14,361 bases of DNA, taken from positions 1-14,361 of the forward strand of contig CAZGQY010000108.1 in assembly GCA_964528035.1 (NCBI GenBank). The letters run 5' to 3'. Source of the stretch: CAZGQY01 sp964528035. GTDB taxonomy: Bacteria > Pseudomonadota > Gammaproteobacteria > Methylococcales > UBA1147. Under the pieces are notes generated by a model. That model worked only from the letters and a program-made list of their open reading frames with translations. It was not told the origin of the DNA and ran no database searches. Below, piece by piece: positions 1 to 6,910 of the stretch. Position numbers and translations under genes: made by a program. Position 1 is the stretch's first letter; each line of letters opens with the position of its first letter.

Positions 1-48
1 TAAATGTAGTATATATCATGTATTTCATATTATGAAATATGCTTGACC

Positions 49-101
49 CCTATGATTACCTATGATTATATACCTATGATATAAATGACCTATGCTATGA
101 C
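49..101. repeat. Degenerate short tandem repeat, CCTATGATTA-type
   Basis: The unit CCTATGATTA occurs twice back to back (49-58 and 59-68). Degenerate versions follow at 73-81 (CCTATGATA) and from 89 (CCTATGC). The array lies just past the stop codon of selO, in AT-rich DNA. An odd palindrome, ATTTCATA-T-TATGAAAT, sits upstream at 22-38. No function is evident; it could be simple slippage DNA or the edge of an element cut by the window border. Confidence 0.5.
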
Positions 102-119
102 TTGTTAATCCCAAATCAA

Positions 120-1640
120 TTACGTCCCACAAAATGTTTTTTTTACAACTTCATCAGGTCTTGGCGGCGACATGTAAGTTTCTTTCCCTTCCTGTATTAC
201 ATAGGGAGACTGCAATACCTTATACAAATCATGAAACACCGAAAAATCATCGTGGTCTTCTGCCGCCCGAATAGCTGCTTCTATTTGATGATTTCGAGGA
301 ATATAAACCGGGTTAACCGTACGCATCTTTGCTTGCCTCGCCTCATCACTTGATGTCTCTTTACTCAAACGTTGTCGCCACTTTAACAACCACACATCAA
401 ACTGTTCAGTTTCTGTAAATAAGGATTTTATCTGCCTGTCTTGAGTCAAGGAATCGATGCCTAATTGCGACAGGTAATAAAAGGTCAAGCTAAAATCTGC
501 GTGATTACTTGCCATAATGTTGAGCAAATCTTCGATTAATTCTTTGTCACCCTGCAACTCCTTTGATAAGCCAGTTTTATCCCTCATCCCCGCCAACCAA
601 TATTGCTGATAAAGCACGGCGTACTCGTTCAAAATATCCTGCGCAACCTCTACAGCAGCCTCCATATTGTCTGCCAATAGAGGCAAAAAAGTTTCTGCCA
701 GGCGGGTTAAATTCCAAAGCCCGATGGATGCCTGATTATTATAGGCATAGCGTTTATCACGGTCGATTGAACTAAACACTCGATCATGTGCATAAGCATC
801 CATAAACGCACAAGGGCCATAATCAATTGTCTCTCCTGCAATGGACATATTATCGGTATTCATCACGCCATGAATAAAACCGAGCTGCATCCACTGAGCA
901 ATTAGCGCTGCCTGACGATTAATGATCGCTTCCAATAAGGCGACATAAATATTTTTTGCCTCACGAGCCTGTATATAGCAGCGGTCAATCACATAGTCGG
1001 CCAGTTTCCTGATGGCGTTCACATCCCCCCTGGCCGCGAAATACTGAAATGTGCCGACACGCACAAAACTGGTAGCAATGCGAGTAATAATGCCACCGGG
1101 TAACAACTGTTGCCTCATCACATTCTCGCCAGTGGTCACTGCGGCTAATGCGCGGGTGGTCGGCACACCCAGTTTTGCCATCGCTTCGCTGCACAAATAT
1201 TCTCGCAGCACAGGGCCCAATGCCGAACGTCCATCGCCGTCACGCGAATAAACAGTAAGCCCGGAGCCCTTTAATTGCATGTCAAAAGACTGACCGTCGG
1301 GGCTGTCTATTTCCCCTAACAATATTGCCCGACCATCACCCAACTGCGGATTAAAATGACCAAATTGATGACCTGAATATGCCATCGCCAATGGCTCTGC
1401 ACCCGCAGGAATGGTATTGCCCGAAAAAAAACCAGTGCGATCACTTGAATTCAGATTTGTAGCACAAAGGCCGAGCTCCGCAGCCAGACCGTCATTAAAT
1501 GCAATCAACTCGGGATTTGTAACCGGAGATGGATGGGTACTTACATAAAACTCGCTTCCCAGATGAATGTAGCGATTATTGAAGGGGTTATTTTCCAATT
1601 TTTGTTTTCTCTTATACAAAACCGAAAAGGCATATTGCAA
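120..1640 (-). CDS. selO: SelO/YdiU family protein adenylyltransferase (AMPylase, pseudokinase fold)
   Basis: SelO enzymes transfer AMP from ATP to Ser, Thr or Tyr of target proteins, a cytosolic role linked to redox stress. Hallmarks seen in the 506-residue reading are SGHQFG (89-94), QLGDGRA (99-105), LKGSG with the probable nucleotide-binding Lys124, GDGRSA (135-140), HGVMNTDNMS (257-266) and DYGP (273-276). The protein ends TFCGT, so a Cys lies near the C-terminus, where some eukaryotic relatives carry selenocysteine. The start is unusual: a TGA stop lies directly before codon 1, and there is no in-frame ATG until about residue 86, inside the conserved core. Initiation must therefore be non-ATG. 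TTG at 1640 has an AAGGAG 13 nt upstream, which is a long spacing. TTG at 1596-1598 would give a more family-typical N-terminus. Family is certain; the exact start is not. Confidence 0.93.
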   Translation of the reverse strand: MQYAFSVLYKRKQKLENNPFNNRYIHLGSEFYVSTHPSPVTNPELIAFNDGLAAELGLCATNLNSSDRTGFFSGNTIPAGAEPLAMAYSGHQFGHFNPQLGDGRAILLGEIDSPDGQSFDMQLKGSGLTVYSRDGDGRSALGPVLREYLCSEAMAKLGVPTTRALAAVTTGENVMRQQLLPGGIITRIATSFVRVGTFQYFAARGDVNAIRKLADYVIDRCYIQAREAKNIYVALLEAIINRQAALIAQWMQLGFIHGVMNTDNMSIAGETIDYGPCAFMDAYAHDRVFSSIDRDKRYAYNNQASIGLWNLTRLAETFLPLLADNMEAAVEVAQDILNEYAVLYQQYWLAGMRDKTGLSKELQGDKELIEDLLNIMASNHADFSLTFYYLSQLGIDSLTQDRQIKSLFTETEQFDVWLLKWRQRLSKETSSDEARQAKMRTVNPVYIPRNHQIEAAIRAAEDHDDFSVFHDLYKVLQSPYVIQEGKETYMSPPRPDEVVKKTFCGT

Positions 1641-1653
1641 TCAATGATTCTAT

Positions 1654-1659
1654 CTCCTT
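1654..1659 (-). promoter_or_regulatory. Shine-Dalgarno (AAGGAG) upstream of selO
   Basis: On the minus strand AAGGAG lies 13 nt before TTG 1640, and 9 nt before another TTG (1642-1644). That second TTG is in a different frame and stops after ten codons. It is the only strong ribosome-binding site near selO, but its spacing to the selO frame is long, so it does not settle which TTG is used. Confidence 0.45.
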
Positions 1660-1688
1660 CGGTCAGACTGTTATTTTAAAAACGGCTT

Positions 1689-1914
1689 GGGTACTTGGGG
1701 TAACCCTGCCCATTGGGCGAGTGTGTTATAACCTTTGGCAATATCCTGTGCAATGCACAGTCTGCATTTTATCGAGTTTTTTTAATTCGTTTTTTACCTT
1801 CTTCCTGAATTCGTCTTTGTCCATTGTCTCGTTCTGCCTGATTTGTTCAAAATGAAATGCCGCTGCAATGACTTTTAGAAAATCAAATAGTCTATCCCCC
1901 CTCGATATATCCCA
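1689..1914 (-). pseudogene. Possible decayed C-terminal coding fragment, unidentified
   Basis: On the minus strand this stretch reads as protein-like sequence in one frame, including DKDEFRKKVKNELKKLDKM, then stops at 1726. A neighbouring frame takes over with DIAKGYNTLAQWAGLPQVPK and ends PFLK-stop near 1689. This looks like the tail of a real gene with a frameshift, cut off on its 5' side by the 103-bp hairpin repeat that starts at 1915. An uninterrupted 92-codon reading (1726-2004) exists, but it would have to start at a TTG inside the repeat. I do not recognise the family, and a chance open frame remains possible. Confidence 0.25.
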
Positions 1915-2017
1915 AGGGTGCAAGCCATTGATTGTTTGGGCTTCTGCAACAGTGACGTTGCAGCAGAGCTTACAGGGACGTACTTGCGCGTCCCAAACAA
2001 TCAATGGCTTGCACCCT
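1915..2017. repeat. 103-bp hairpin repeat, copy 1
   Basis: The ends form a perfect 26-bp inverted repeat (1915-1940 with 1992-2017), beginning AGGGTGCAAGCC and ending with its complement. Inside are two further short stems: CTGCAAC with GTTGCAG, and GGGACG (1975-1980) with CGTCCC (1989-1994). A second copy of the same length lies at 3101-3203, and 93 of 103 positions agree. There is no coding capacity. It behaves like a non-autonomous palindromic element (REP or MITE type), but no family name can be assigned from the sequence alone. Confidence 0.85.
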
Positions 2018-2089
2018 AACCACTAAACTCGATGAATTGATTCCTTAAATGTACCCAAAGCTTTTCAACAACATTGACGTAACCCCCCT

Positions 2090-2116
2090 GCTGGGTTTCG
2101 CAAGCTCAACGCCAGC
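2090..2116. repeat. Small hairpin resembling the GTAGG-TGGGTT / AACCCA-CCTAC class of intergenic repeats
   Basis: GCTGGGTT (2090-2097) pairs with AACGCCAGC (2108-2116) with one bulged G, around a TCGCAAGCTC loop, and is followed by CTAC. It resembles hairpin repeats scattered through proteobacterial intergenic DNA; that comparison is from memory. It lies just past the permease stop and could act as a 3' transcript structure, but no U-tract follows on the minus strand. Confidence 0.4.
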
Positions 2117-2137
2117 CTACATAATTTCGGTCTAGTC

Positions 2138-3058
2138 TTAAATATACCCAAAACCCTTCAACACCACCAATCCAAATGTAATCGTAAACGCACCCGCCAC
2201 CGTTGTCAGCGCAATAATCTCCGCCGCCATAGCACCCTGACCGGCCATTTTTTCTGCCATCACATAACTGGCCGCCGCTGACGGCGCAGACATCATCAGA
2301 AATAATAATCCCAAATCTGCGCCGGTGAAACCCAACATCACCGCAGCACTGGTCACCACCCAGGGAATCAGTATCAATTTAAATATCGATGCCCACACTA
2401 CGCCTGAATGATTGATTCGAAAACTGGCCCAGCTTAAGCTACCACCCACACAAATCAAGGCCAGAGGCAGTGCCAGTTGAGAAATATAGTCGCCAGCACT
2501 ACGAATTATCGCAGGCACCGCCACCCCGGACATCGACCAGGCAAAACCCAGGAATACCGCAATAATCAATGGATTTTTCAGGAATATCCAAAGAAAAGAA
2601 CGTGTCTTTGGGCGCAGCACCCACACCGATAAAAAATTATAGAGAATGGTCAGTAAAGCCAGATAAATCCCTGCTTTTGGCAGGACTGCCGATCCAAAAG
2701 CATTGAGAACCAGGGCAATGCCAATAATCCCCATATTGCCGCGAAAAGCACCTTGAATAAAAACGCCACGCTGTTGGTCGGAAACGAATAGCGGTGAAAT
2801 CACCCACAGTACGAAAACAACCATTAAGGTGGAAACGACTCCAAATCCGAGCAGACGCAGATCGAAGCTTTGCCGTAATGGAACAGCAACAGTGCTGAAA
2901 AATAACAGGGTGGGAAGCGCAATGTTATAAACAATCGCGTTCCCTGCAGATATAAAATGTTCGTCAATGAGTCTTATGCGCCTGAACAACAGACCAAGAA
3001 TCAACAATATCAGGATAGGCGCGGTAATATTTAGCGCGAAATTCAATTGTTGGTTCAT
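2138..3058 (-). CDS. AEC (auxin efflux carrier) family permease
   Basis: This is an inner-membrane transporter of the AEC family (bile/arsenite/riboflavin transporter superfamily); members export or import small organic acids and amino acids. The 306-residue product is almost entirely hydrophobic, with about ten membrane segments. It opens NITAPILILLILGLLFRR and contains the family-typical middle stretch QGAFRGNMGIIGIAL (residues about 101-115), a conserved polar break in a helix. A late-helix motif, MMSAPSAAASYVMAEK, is also typical. Length fits the family. The ATG at 3058 has no clear Shine-Dalgarno, though no better start is seen. The gene stands alone and is bracketed by two copies of the 103-bp hairpin repeat (1915-2017 and 3101-3203). 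Substrate cannot be predicted. Confidence 0.88.
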   Translation of the reverse strand: MNQQLNFALNITAPILILLILGLLFRRIRLIDEHFISAGNAIVYNIALPTLLFFSTVAVPLRQSFDLRLLGFGVVSTLMVVFVLWVISPLFVSDQQRGVFIQGAFRGNMGIIGIALVLNAFGSAVLPKAGIYLALLTILYNFLSVWVLRPKTRSFLWIFLKNPLIIAVFLGFAWSMSGVAVPAIIRSAGDYISQLALPLALICVGGSLSWASFRINHSGVVWASIFKLILIPWVVTSAAVMLGFTGADLGLLFLMMSAPSAAASYVMAEKMAGQGAMAAEIIALTTVAGAFTITFGLVVLKGFGYI

Positions 3059-3100
3059 GGGTTAATTAATCAATGTAACTATTCAGCGCCTATTTATCTG

Positions 3101-3203
3101 AGGGTGCAAGTCATTGATTGTTCCGGCTTCTGCAACAGGGACGTAGCAGCAGAGCTTACAGGGACGTATTCACGCGTCCCGAACAATCAATGACTTGCAC
3201 CCT
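3101..3203. repeat. 103-bp hairpin repeat, copy 2
   Basis: A perfect 23-bp terminal inverted repeat (3101-3123 with 3181-3203) encloses the same core as copy 1, including AGAGCTTACAGGGACGTA. Ten positions differ from copy 1. Two pairs of those differences are compensatory in the stem: 3111/3193 is T-A where copy 1 has C-G, and 3123/3181 is C-G where copy 1 has T-A. It lies between the permease start and the small secreted-protein gene. Confidence 0.85.
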
Positions 3204-3282
3204 CTAACCACGAAAGCCACTGAGTAAATACAATCAATTAACTCTAGCCACCCCTTGAATCGGGTTTCACGCCAATAATTTA

Positions 3283-3576
3283 TTAGCAGGGATAATACAG
3301 ACCAGTTTTGGAATCACGGCAATTGGAATAATACGGAGCTCTGTAACCTGGGTATCTTGGATCCGGTACGCCGTATCTTAATGCTCTATCAACAGCGATA
3401 TCAGGTCGATGATACGGATGCACTGGTACGGGTACGGGTACAGGTACGGGCACAGGTACTACTGCTGAAGGGTAAGGAACCGGCACAGGTGGAATGAAAT
3501 AATTTCGGGCACTGCTAAGCAGAGGATAAGAAATTGCCATCAGAGCAACAGTCAGTAAAAATATTTTTCGTTTCAT
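3283..3576 (-). CDS. Small secreted protein with Pro-Val repeat
   Basis: The 97-residue product starts MKRKIFLLTVALMAISYPLL, a typical Sec signal peptide with probable cleavage after SSA near residue 23. The mature part is rich in Pro, Val and Tyr and carries a VPVPVPVPVPVPV run (about residues 40-52). It is followed by a Tyr/Arg-rich segment and a C-terminus with two Cys residues (NCRDSKTGLYYPC) that could form a disulfide. The ATG at 3576 is well supported by TAGGAG six nt upstream. I do not recognise a named family. The Pro-Val run suggests an extended periplasmic or envelope-spanning linker. The gene is monocistronic between the 103-bp repeat and rsmE. Confidence 0.75.
   Translation of the reverse strand: MKRKIFLLTVALMAISYPLLSSARNYFIPPVPVPYPSAVVPVPVPVPVPVPVHPYHRPDIAVDRALRYGVPDPRYPGYRAPYYSNCRDSKTGLYYPC
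3425..3459. repeat. GGTAC-type hexanucleotide repeat inside the secreted-protein gene
   Basis: Near-perfect 6-bp units (GGTACG/GGTACA) encode the alternating Pro-Val run on the minus strand. Because the unit length is a multiple of three, gain or loss of units would change the linker length without breaking the frame. Confidence 0.7.
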
Positions 3577-3582
3577 TTCAAA

Positions 3583-3588
3583 CTCCTA
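3583..3588 (-). promoter_or_regulatory. Shine-Dalgarno TAGGAG of the secreted Pro-Val protein
   Basis: TAGGAG on the minus strand lies six nt before ATG 3574-3576, an ideal spacing. It fixes the start of the small secreted protein. Confidence 0.8.
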
Positions 3589-3746
3589 CAAATATAATTC
3601 TGATTATCATCGATGCGAGCACCGTGTAAATTGCAGCGATCCAGTAATCGCTCAGCAGGGATGACGTTCTAATTGTGCAATAATTAGCGAGAAAATGCAC
3701 ACTTATAACGCTACGGGCAAAGGAAGAAAGAGACTGGCAAACGGTC

Positions 3747-3764
3747 GAACAGGGATTCCTGTTC
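3747..3764. other. Short hairpin downstream of rsmE
   Basis: GAACAGG and CCTGTTC form a perfect 7-bp stem around a GATT loop, 42 bp past the rsmE stop. No run of T follows on the minus strand, so a factor-independent terminator is not well supported. The remaining part of the gap 3589-3806 shows nothing else convincing. Confidence 0.3.
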
Positions 3765-3806
3765 CTTGTTCTAATCTAAAAAATCATCACCACAAAAATT
3801 CATTTT

Positions 3807-4535
3807 TCAACCCAAATCGCCCCACATCGCCTGTAGAATCGCAATCCCCGCCAATACAGCGGTTTCGGTACGTAATATCCTTGGGCCAAGGCGCACTCCA
3901 GTATACCCACAACTTAGGGCATGTTTGCGTTCCTGGTCGCTGAAGCCACCTTCAGGCCCAGATAATAATACTACCTCCTGTTGCGGATTTTGTACTTCGG
4001 ACAATTTGACTTCGGATCGTGGGTCAAGAAACAGCCGAAGTCCTTCTCCGGTACTCACAAAATCCGTATATCCAACAGGCGAGCTGATCTCCGGTAATCG
4101 ATCTCTACCGCACTGTTCACAGGCATTTTGAGCAATTTTCGACCAGTGTAAATGTTTTTGCTCACATTTTTCCGGGGTTAACTTTACAACCGTACGTTTG
4201 GTAATCAGAGGACAAATATGACTAACACCCAGCTCGACAGACTTCTGAATAACAAAATCCATCCGTTCGCCCCTCGATATTCCAACCGCAAGCTGAATAG
4301 ACAATGCCGATTCAGTTTCTACAGGCCGCCATTTACCGATGTTTGCTGTAACACTCTTTTTACTGACCAGGGTCAATAATGCTGAAAACTCCCCGCCCTG
4401 ACCATTAAACACAGTGATTGGATCACCTTTTTTCAGGCGCAATACATTACGTACATAATGGGCACTTTCGTTGTCGAAACTTATGGAAGTGTCAGTAGCA
4501 AGACTATTGCCGAGAAAAATTCTTGATATTCGCAC
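3807..4535 (-). CDS. rsmE: 16S rRNA (uracil(1498)-N3)-methyltransferase RsmE
   Basis: RsmE methylates N3 of U1498 in 16S rRNA of the assembled 30S subunit, using SAM. It is a SPOUT-fold enzyme with an N-terminal PUA-like domain (about residues 1-70). The product has 242 residues, the usual size. Diagnostic blocks are RGERMDFVIQKSVELGV (88-104), ACEQCGRDRLPEI (138-150), the SAM-binding GPEGG (193-197), and the knot motif LGPRILRTETA (216-226) with the family C-terminus GDLG. The start is GTG at 4535, 17 bp after the metF stop, with only a weak Shine-Dalgarno; translation is probably coupled to metF. It is the last gene of the metK-ahcY-metF-rsmE cluster, so a SAM consumer sits behind the genes that make and recycle SAM. 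Confidence 0.96.
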   Translation of the reverse strand: MRISRIFLGNSLATDTSISFDNESAHYVRNVLRLKKGDPITVFNGQGGEFSALLTLVSKKSVTANIGKWRPVETESALSIQLAVGISRGERMDFVIQKSVELGVSHICPLITKRTVVKLTPEKCEQKHLHWSKIAQNACEQCGRDRLPEISSPVGYTDFVSTGEGLRLFLDPRSEVKLSEVQNPQQEVVLLSGPEGGFSDQERKHALSCGYTGVRLGPRILRTETAVLAGIAILQAMWGDLG

Positions 4536-4552
4536 GGATCAAATGCGACGAC

Positions 4553-5404
4553 TCATTTCAAATCGAGACTGTTCCAAGTCTTAAGTACCAAATCTGATCT
4601 GTTCATGGTATAGAAATGTATACCAGGCACATCGGCGTCCAACAAGCGCTGACACAATTCGGTGAGTATCTCTGTGCCAAAAGCTAATACCGACTTTCTG
4701 TCATCGCCGTAATATTCGAAACGTTTTCTCATCCAGCGAGGAATTTCCGCACCACAACCCTCAGAGAAACGCGATATCTGGAAAAAATTCGAAATTGGCA
4801 TGACTCCGGGTATTATCGGAATTCGTAAGCCCTTCTTTTCGCAGCGATCCACAAAATTAAAATAGGCATCCGCATTATAAAAATACTGCGTAATTGCCGA
4901 ATCCGCACCGGCTTCAACTTTTCGAACAAAATTATTCAGATCGGCTTCCGCATGCGCAGCCTGTGGATGAACTTCCGGATAAGCAGCAACTTCTATTTTA
5001 AACTGATCTCCGGTTTCTTCACGTATAAAAGCCACCAGTTCGTTGGCGAATCGGAATTCACCCGCTTCCACCATTCCTGACGGCAGATCGCCACGCAATG
5101 CAACAATCCGTTTTATACCCTGCTCTTTATAGTCATGGATAATACGACGAATACTGTTACGTGTTGAACCGATACAGGAAATATGCGGCGCACTCTCCAC
5201 TCCGGTACGCTGTTGCATATCTATGACAGTCTCTCGTGTTTTCTGGCGGGTCGTGCCTCCGGCACCAAATGTTACCGAGAAAAACAGAGGGTCAATGCGC
5301 GCCAGTTCATCCGAGGTTTCACGCAGTTGTTTTTCCGCGGCCTCTGATCTTGGCGGGAAAAATTCAAAACTGTAGTCCTTAGTATATTTCCGATTTTGAT
5401 CCAT
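4553..5404 (-). CDS. metF: 5,10-methylenetetrahydrofolate reductase
   Basis: MetF reduces 5,10-methylene-THF to 5-methyl-THF with NADH and FAD, supplying the methyl group for methionine synthase. The 283-residue protein has the (beta/alpha)8 barrel signatures FEFFPPR (13-19, Glu14 being the expected catalytic acid), ALRGDLP (102-108), YPEVHP (142-147), AITQYFY (170-176) and IIPGVMP (197-203), with HFYTMNR near the end. Length is that of the bacterial catalytic domain alone; there is no regulatory extension. The ATG at 5404 has no good Shine-Dalgarno. The 144-bp gap from ahcY is the largest in the cluster and holds a strong hairpin, so metF-rsmE may have separate transcript control. Its role is to close the methyl cycle with ahcY and metK. 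Confidence 0.97.
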   Translation of the reverse strand: MDQNRKYTKDYSFEFFPPRSEAAEKQLRETSDELARIDPLFFSVTFGAGGTTRQKTRETVIDMQQRTGVESAPHISCIGSTRNSIRRIIHDYKEQGIKRIVALRGDLPSGMVEAGEFRFANELVAFIREETGDQFKIEVAAYPEVHPQAAHAEADLNNFVRKVEAGADSAITQYFYNADAYFNFVDRCEKKGLRIPIIPGVMPISNFFQISRFSEGCGAEIPRWMRKRFEYYGDDRKSVLAFGTEILTELCQRLLDADVPGIHFYTMNRSDLVLKTWNSLDLK

Positions 5405-5508
5405 GAAATTGCTTAACAGTGGAGTTTAAATACAATGATGGGACAACACCCCAGAGTCGAAGAATTTATTAAAGCAATGGGGAGGAATGAATGGCTGCAC
5501 TGAACGAC

Positions 5509-5534
5509 GGGCCTGCCCTGGTCAGGACAGGCCC
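5509..5534 (-). other. Strong hairpin in the ahcY-metF gap, possible attenuator or transcript-end structure
   Basis: GGGCCTG pairs with CAGGCCC, and the stem continues inward to about 11 bp (one G-T pair) around a GACC loop. It starts 14 bp after the ahcY stop on the transcribed strand. No T-run follows, so it is not a textbook intrinsic terminator. It could slow polymerase, protect the upstream mRNA 3' end, or reduce metF-rsmE expression relative to metK-ahcY. I compared the gap with the SAH-riboswitch consensus from memory and saw no match. Confidence 0.5.
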
Positions 5535-5548
5535 ACTGACCAAAATTG

Positions 5549-6862
5549 CTAGTAGCGATAGTGTCCGGGTTTGTACGGCCCATCAACATCAACGCTAATA
5601 TAGGCTGCCTGTTTTTCTGTCAAACGGGTCAACTGAACACCTAATTTTTGCAAATGCAACGCAGCGACTTTCTCATCCAGATTTTTAGGCAAGACATAGA
5701 CTTCATTTTTATAATCCTGCGCATTGTTCCATAACTCAATTTGCGCGAGCACCTGATTAGTAAATGAATTAGACATTACAAAACTTGGATGACCTGTGGC
5801 ACAACCCAAATTCACCAGGCGGCCCTCTGCCAGAAGAATAATCCGTTTACCGTCGGGAAAAATGACATGATCAACCTGTGGTTTAATATTTTCCCATTCA
5901 TAATCAGACAGCGAAGCAATATCGATCTCCGAGTCAAAGTGACCAATATTACAGACAATAGTCTGGTCTTTCATCGCCTTCATATGATCATGGGTTATCA
6001 CATGGTAATTACCCGTTGCCGTGACAAAAATATCGGCTTCTGCCGCCGCAGTATCCAGGGTCACTACGCGATACCCTTCCATCGCAGCCTGCAGCGCACA
6101 AATTGGATCGATTTCAGTGACCCAGACTGTCGCGCCCTGTCCTCGCAATGACTGTGCACAACCTTTGCCAACATCACCGTATCCTGCAACCACAGCGATC
6201 TTGCCGGCAATCATCACATCGGTCGCACGCTTAATTCCGTCCAATAAAGATTCACGACACCCATACAGGTTATCAAATTTGGATTTAGTAACCGAATCAT
6301 TGACATTGAAAGCCGGTGTCTGCAGAGTTCCTTTTTTAACCATTTCATAGAGCCGCAAAACACCTGTAGTCGTCTCTTCTGACAAACCTCTGACATCGTT
6401 CATTAGATCGGGGTATTTTTCATGCATGACGATGGTCAGATCACCACCATCGTCAAGTATCATATTAGGCCGCCAGCCGTCCGGCCCAAAGATTGTCTGA
6501 TCGATACACCACCAGGCTTCGTCTTCTGTTTCACCTTTCCAGGCAAATACCGGAATCCCCACTGCAGCCATCGCCGCGGCGGCATGATCCTGAGTTGAGA
6601 ATATATTGCACGATGACCATCGTACTTCAGCACCTAAATCGATCAGCGTTTCCATTAGCACTGCAGTCTGGATTGTCATATGCAAACATCCGGCAATCCG
6701 CGCGCCGCTTAGAGGTTTCTGGTCCCTATATTCTTCACGCAGGGACATAAGGCCCGGCATTTCGGTTTCGGCGATATTGATTTCTTTCCGACCCCATTCG
6801 GCCAGTGAGATATCCGCAATTTTATAATCTGGAGTCAGGTTTGTAACAGGTTGGCTACTCAT
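5549..6862 (-). CDS. ahcY: Adenosylhomocysteinase (SAH hydrolase)
   Basis: The enzyme reversibly cleaves S-adenosylhomocysteine to adenosine and homocysteine with tightly bound NAD+, relieving product inhibition of methyltransferases. The 437-residue product shows the family hallmarks HMT (61-63), SSCNIFSTQDHAAAA (83-97), DDGGD (137-141), NVNDSVTKSKFDN (186-198), the NAD-binding GYGDVGKG (227-234), and the C-terminal KPGHYRY (431-437), whose Lys and Tyr reach into the partner subunit's NAD site. The ATG at 6862 is supported by AGAAGGAA five nt upstream. Only 48 bp separate it from the metK stop, implying one transcript. SAH hydrolase with metF, rather than relying on Pfs alone, is common in pseudomonads and marine gammaproteobacteria. 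A short insertion around 145-170 is normal for the longer subfamily. Confidence 0.98.
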   Translation of the reverse strand: MSSQPVTNLTPDYKIADISLAEWGRKEINIAETEMPGLMSLREEYRDQKPLSGARIAGCLHMTIQTAVLMETLIDLGAEVRWSSCNIFSTQDHAAAAMAAVGIPVFAWKGETEDEAWWCIDQTIFGPDGWRPNMILDDGGDLTIVMHEKYPDLMNDVRGLSEETTTGVLRLYEMVKKGTLQTPAFNVNDSVTKSKFDNLYGCRESLLDGIKRATDVMIAGKIAVVAGYGDVGKGCAQSLRGQGATVWVTEIDPICALQAAMEGYRVVTLDTAAAEADIFVTATGNYHVITHDHMKAMKDQTIVCNIGHFDSEIDIASLSDYEWENIKPQVDHVIFPDGKRIILLAEGRLVNLGCATGHPSFVMSNSFTNQVLAQIELWNNAQDYKNEVYVLPKNLDEKVAALHLQKLGVQLTRLTEKQAAYISVDVDGPYKPGHYRY

Positions 6863-6910
6863 AGGTTTTCCTTCTTTAGAATCGAAAATTTAAGGTTTCA
6901 GGGAACAGGC

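Noticed and set aside
1726..2004. 92-codon open frame on the minus strand as an intact gene
   Set aside because: Its start would be a TTG inside the 103-bp hairpin repeat with no ribosome-binding site, and its first 30 residues are translated repeat. Kept only as a possible decayed fragment.
5405..5548. SAH riboswitch in the ahcY-metF gap or before metK
   Set aside because: No match by eye to the SAH or SAM riboswitch cores remembered, and the ahcY 5' gap is only 48 bp. A covariance search would be needed to be sure.
5489..5553. Short plus-strand frame with a GGGGAGGA ribosome-binding-site lookalike
   Set aside because: It encodes only about 21 codons, antisense to the ahcY-metF gap, and overlaps the hairpin.
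5789..6350. Long plus-strand frames opposite ahcY
   Set aside because: They are antisense shadows of a highly conserved gene and lack plausible start signals or protein-like composition.
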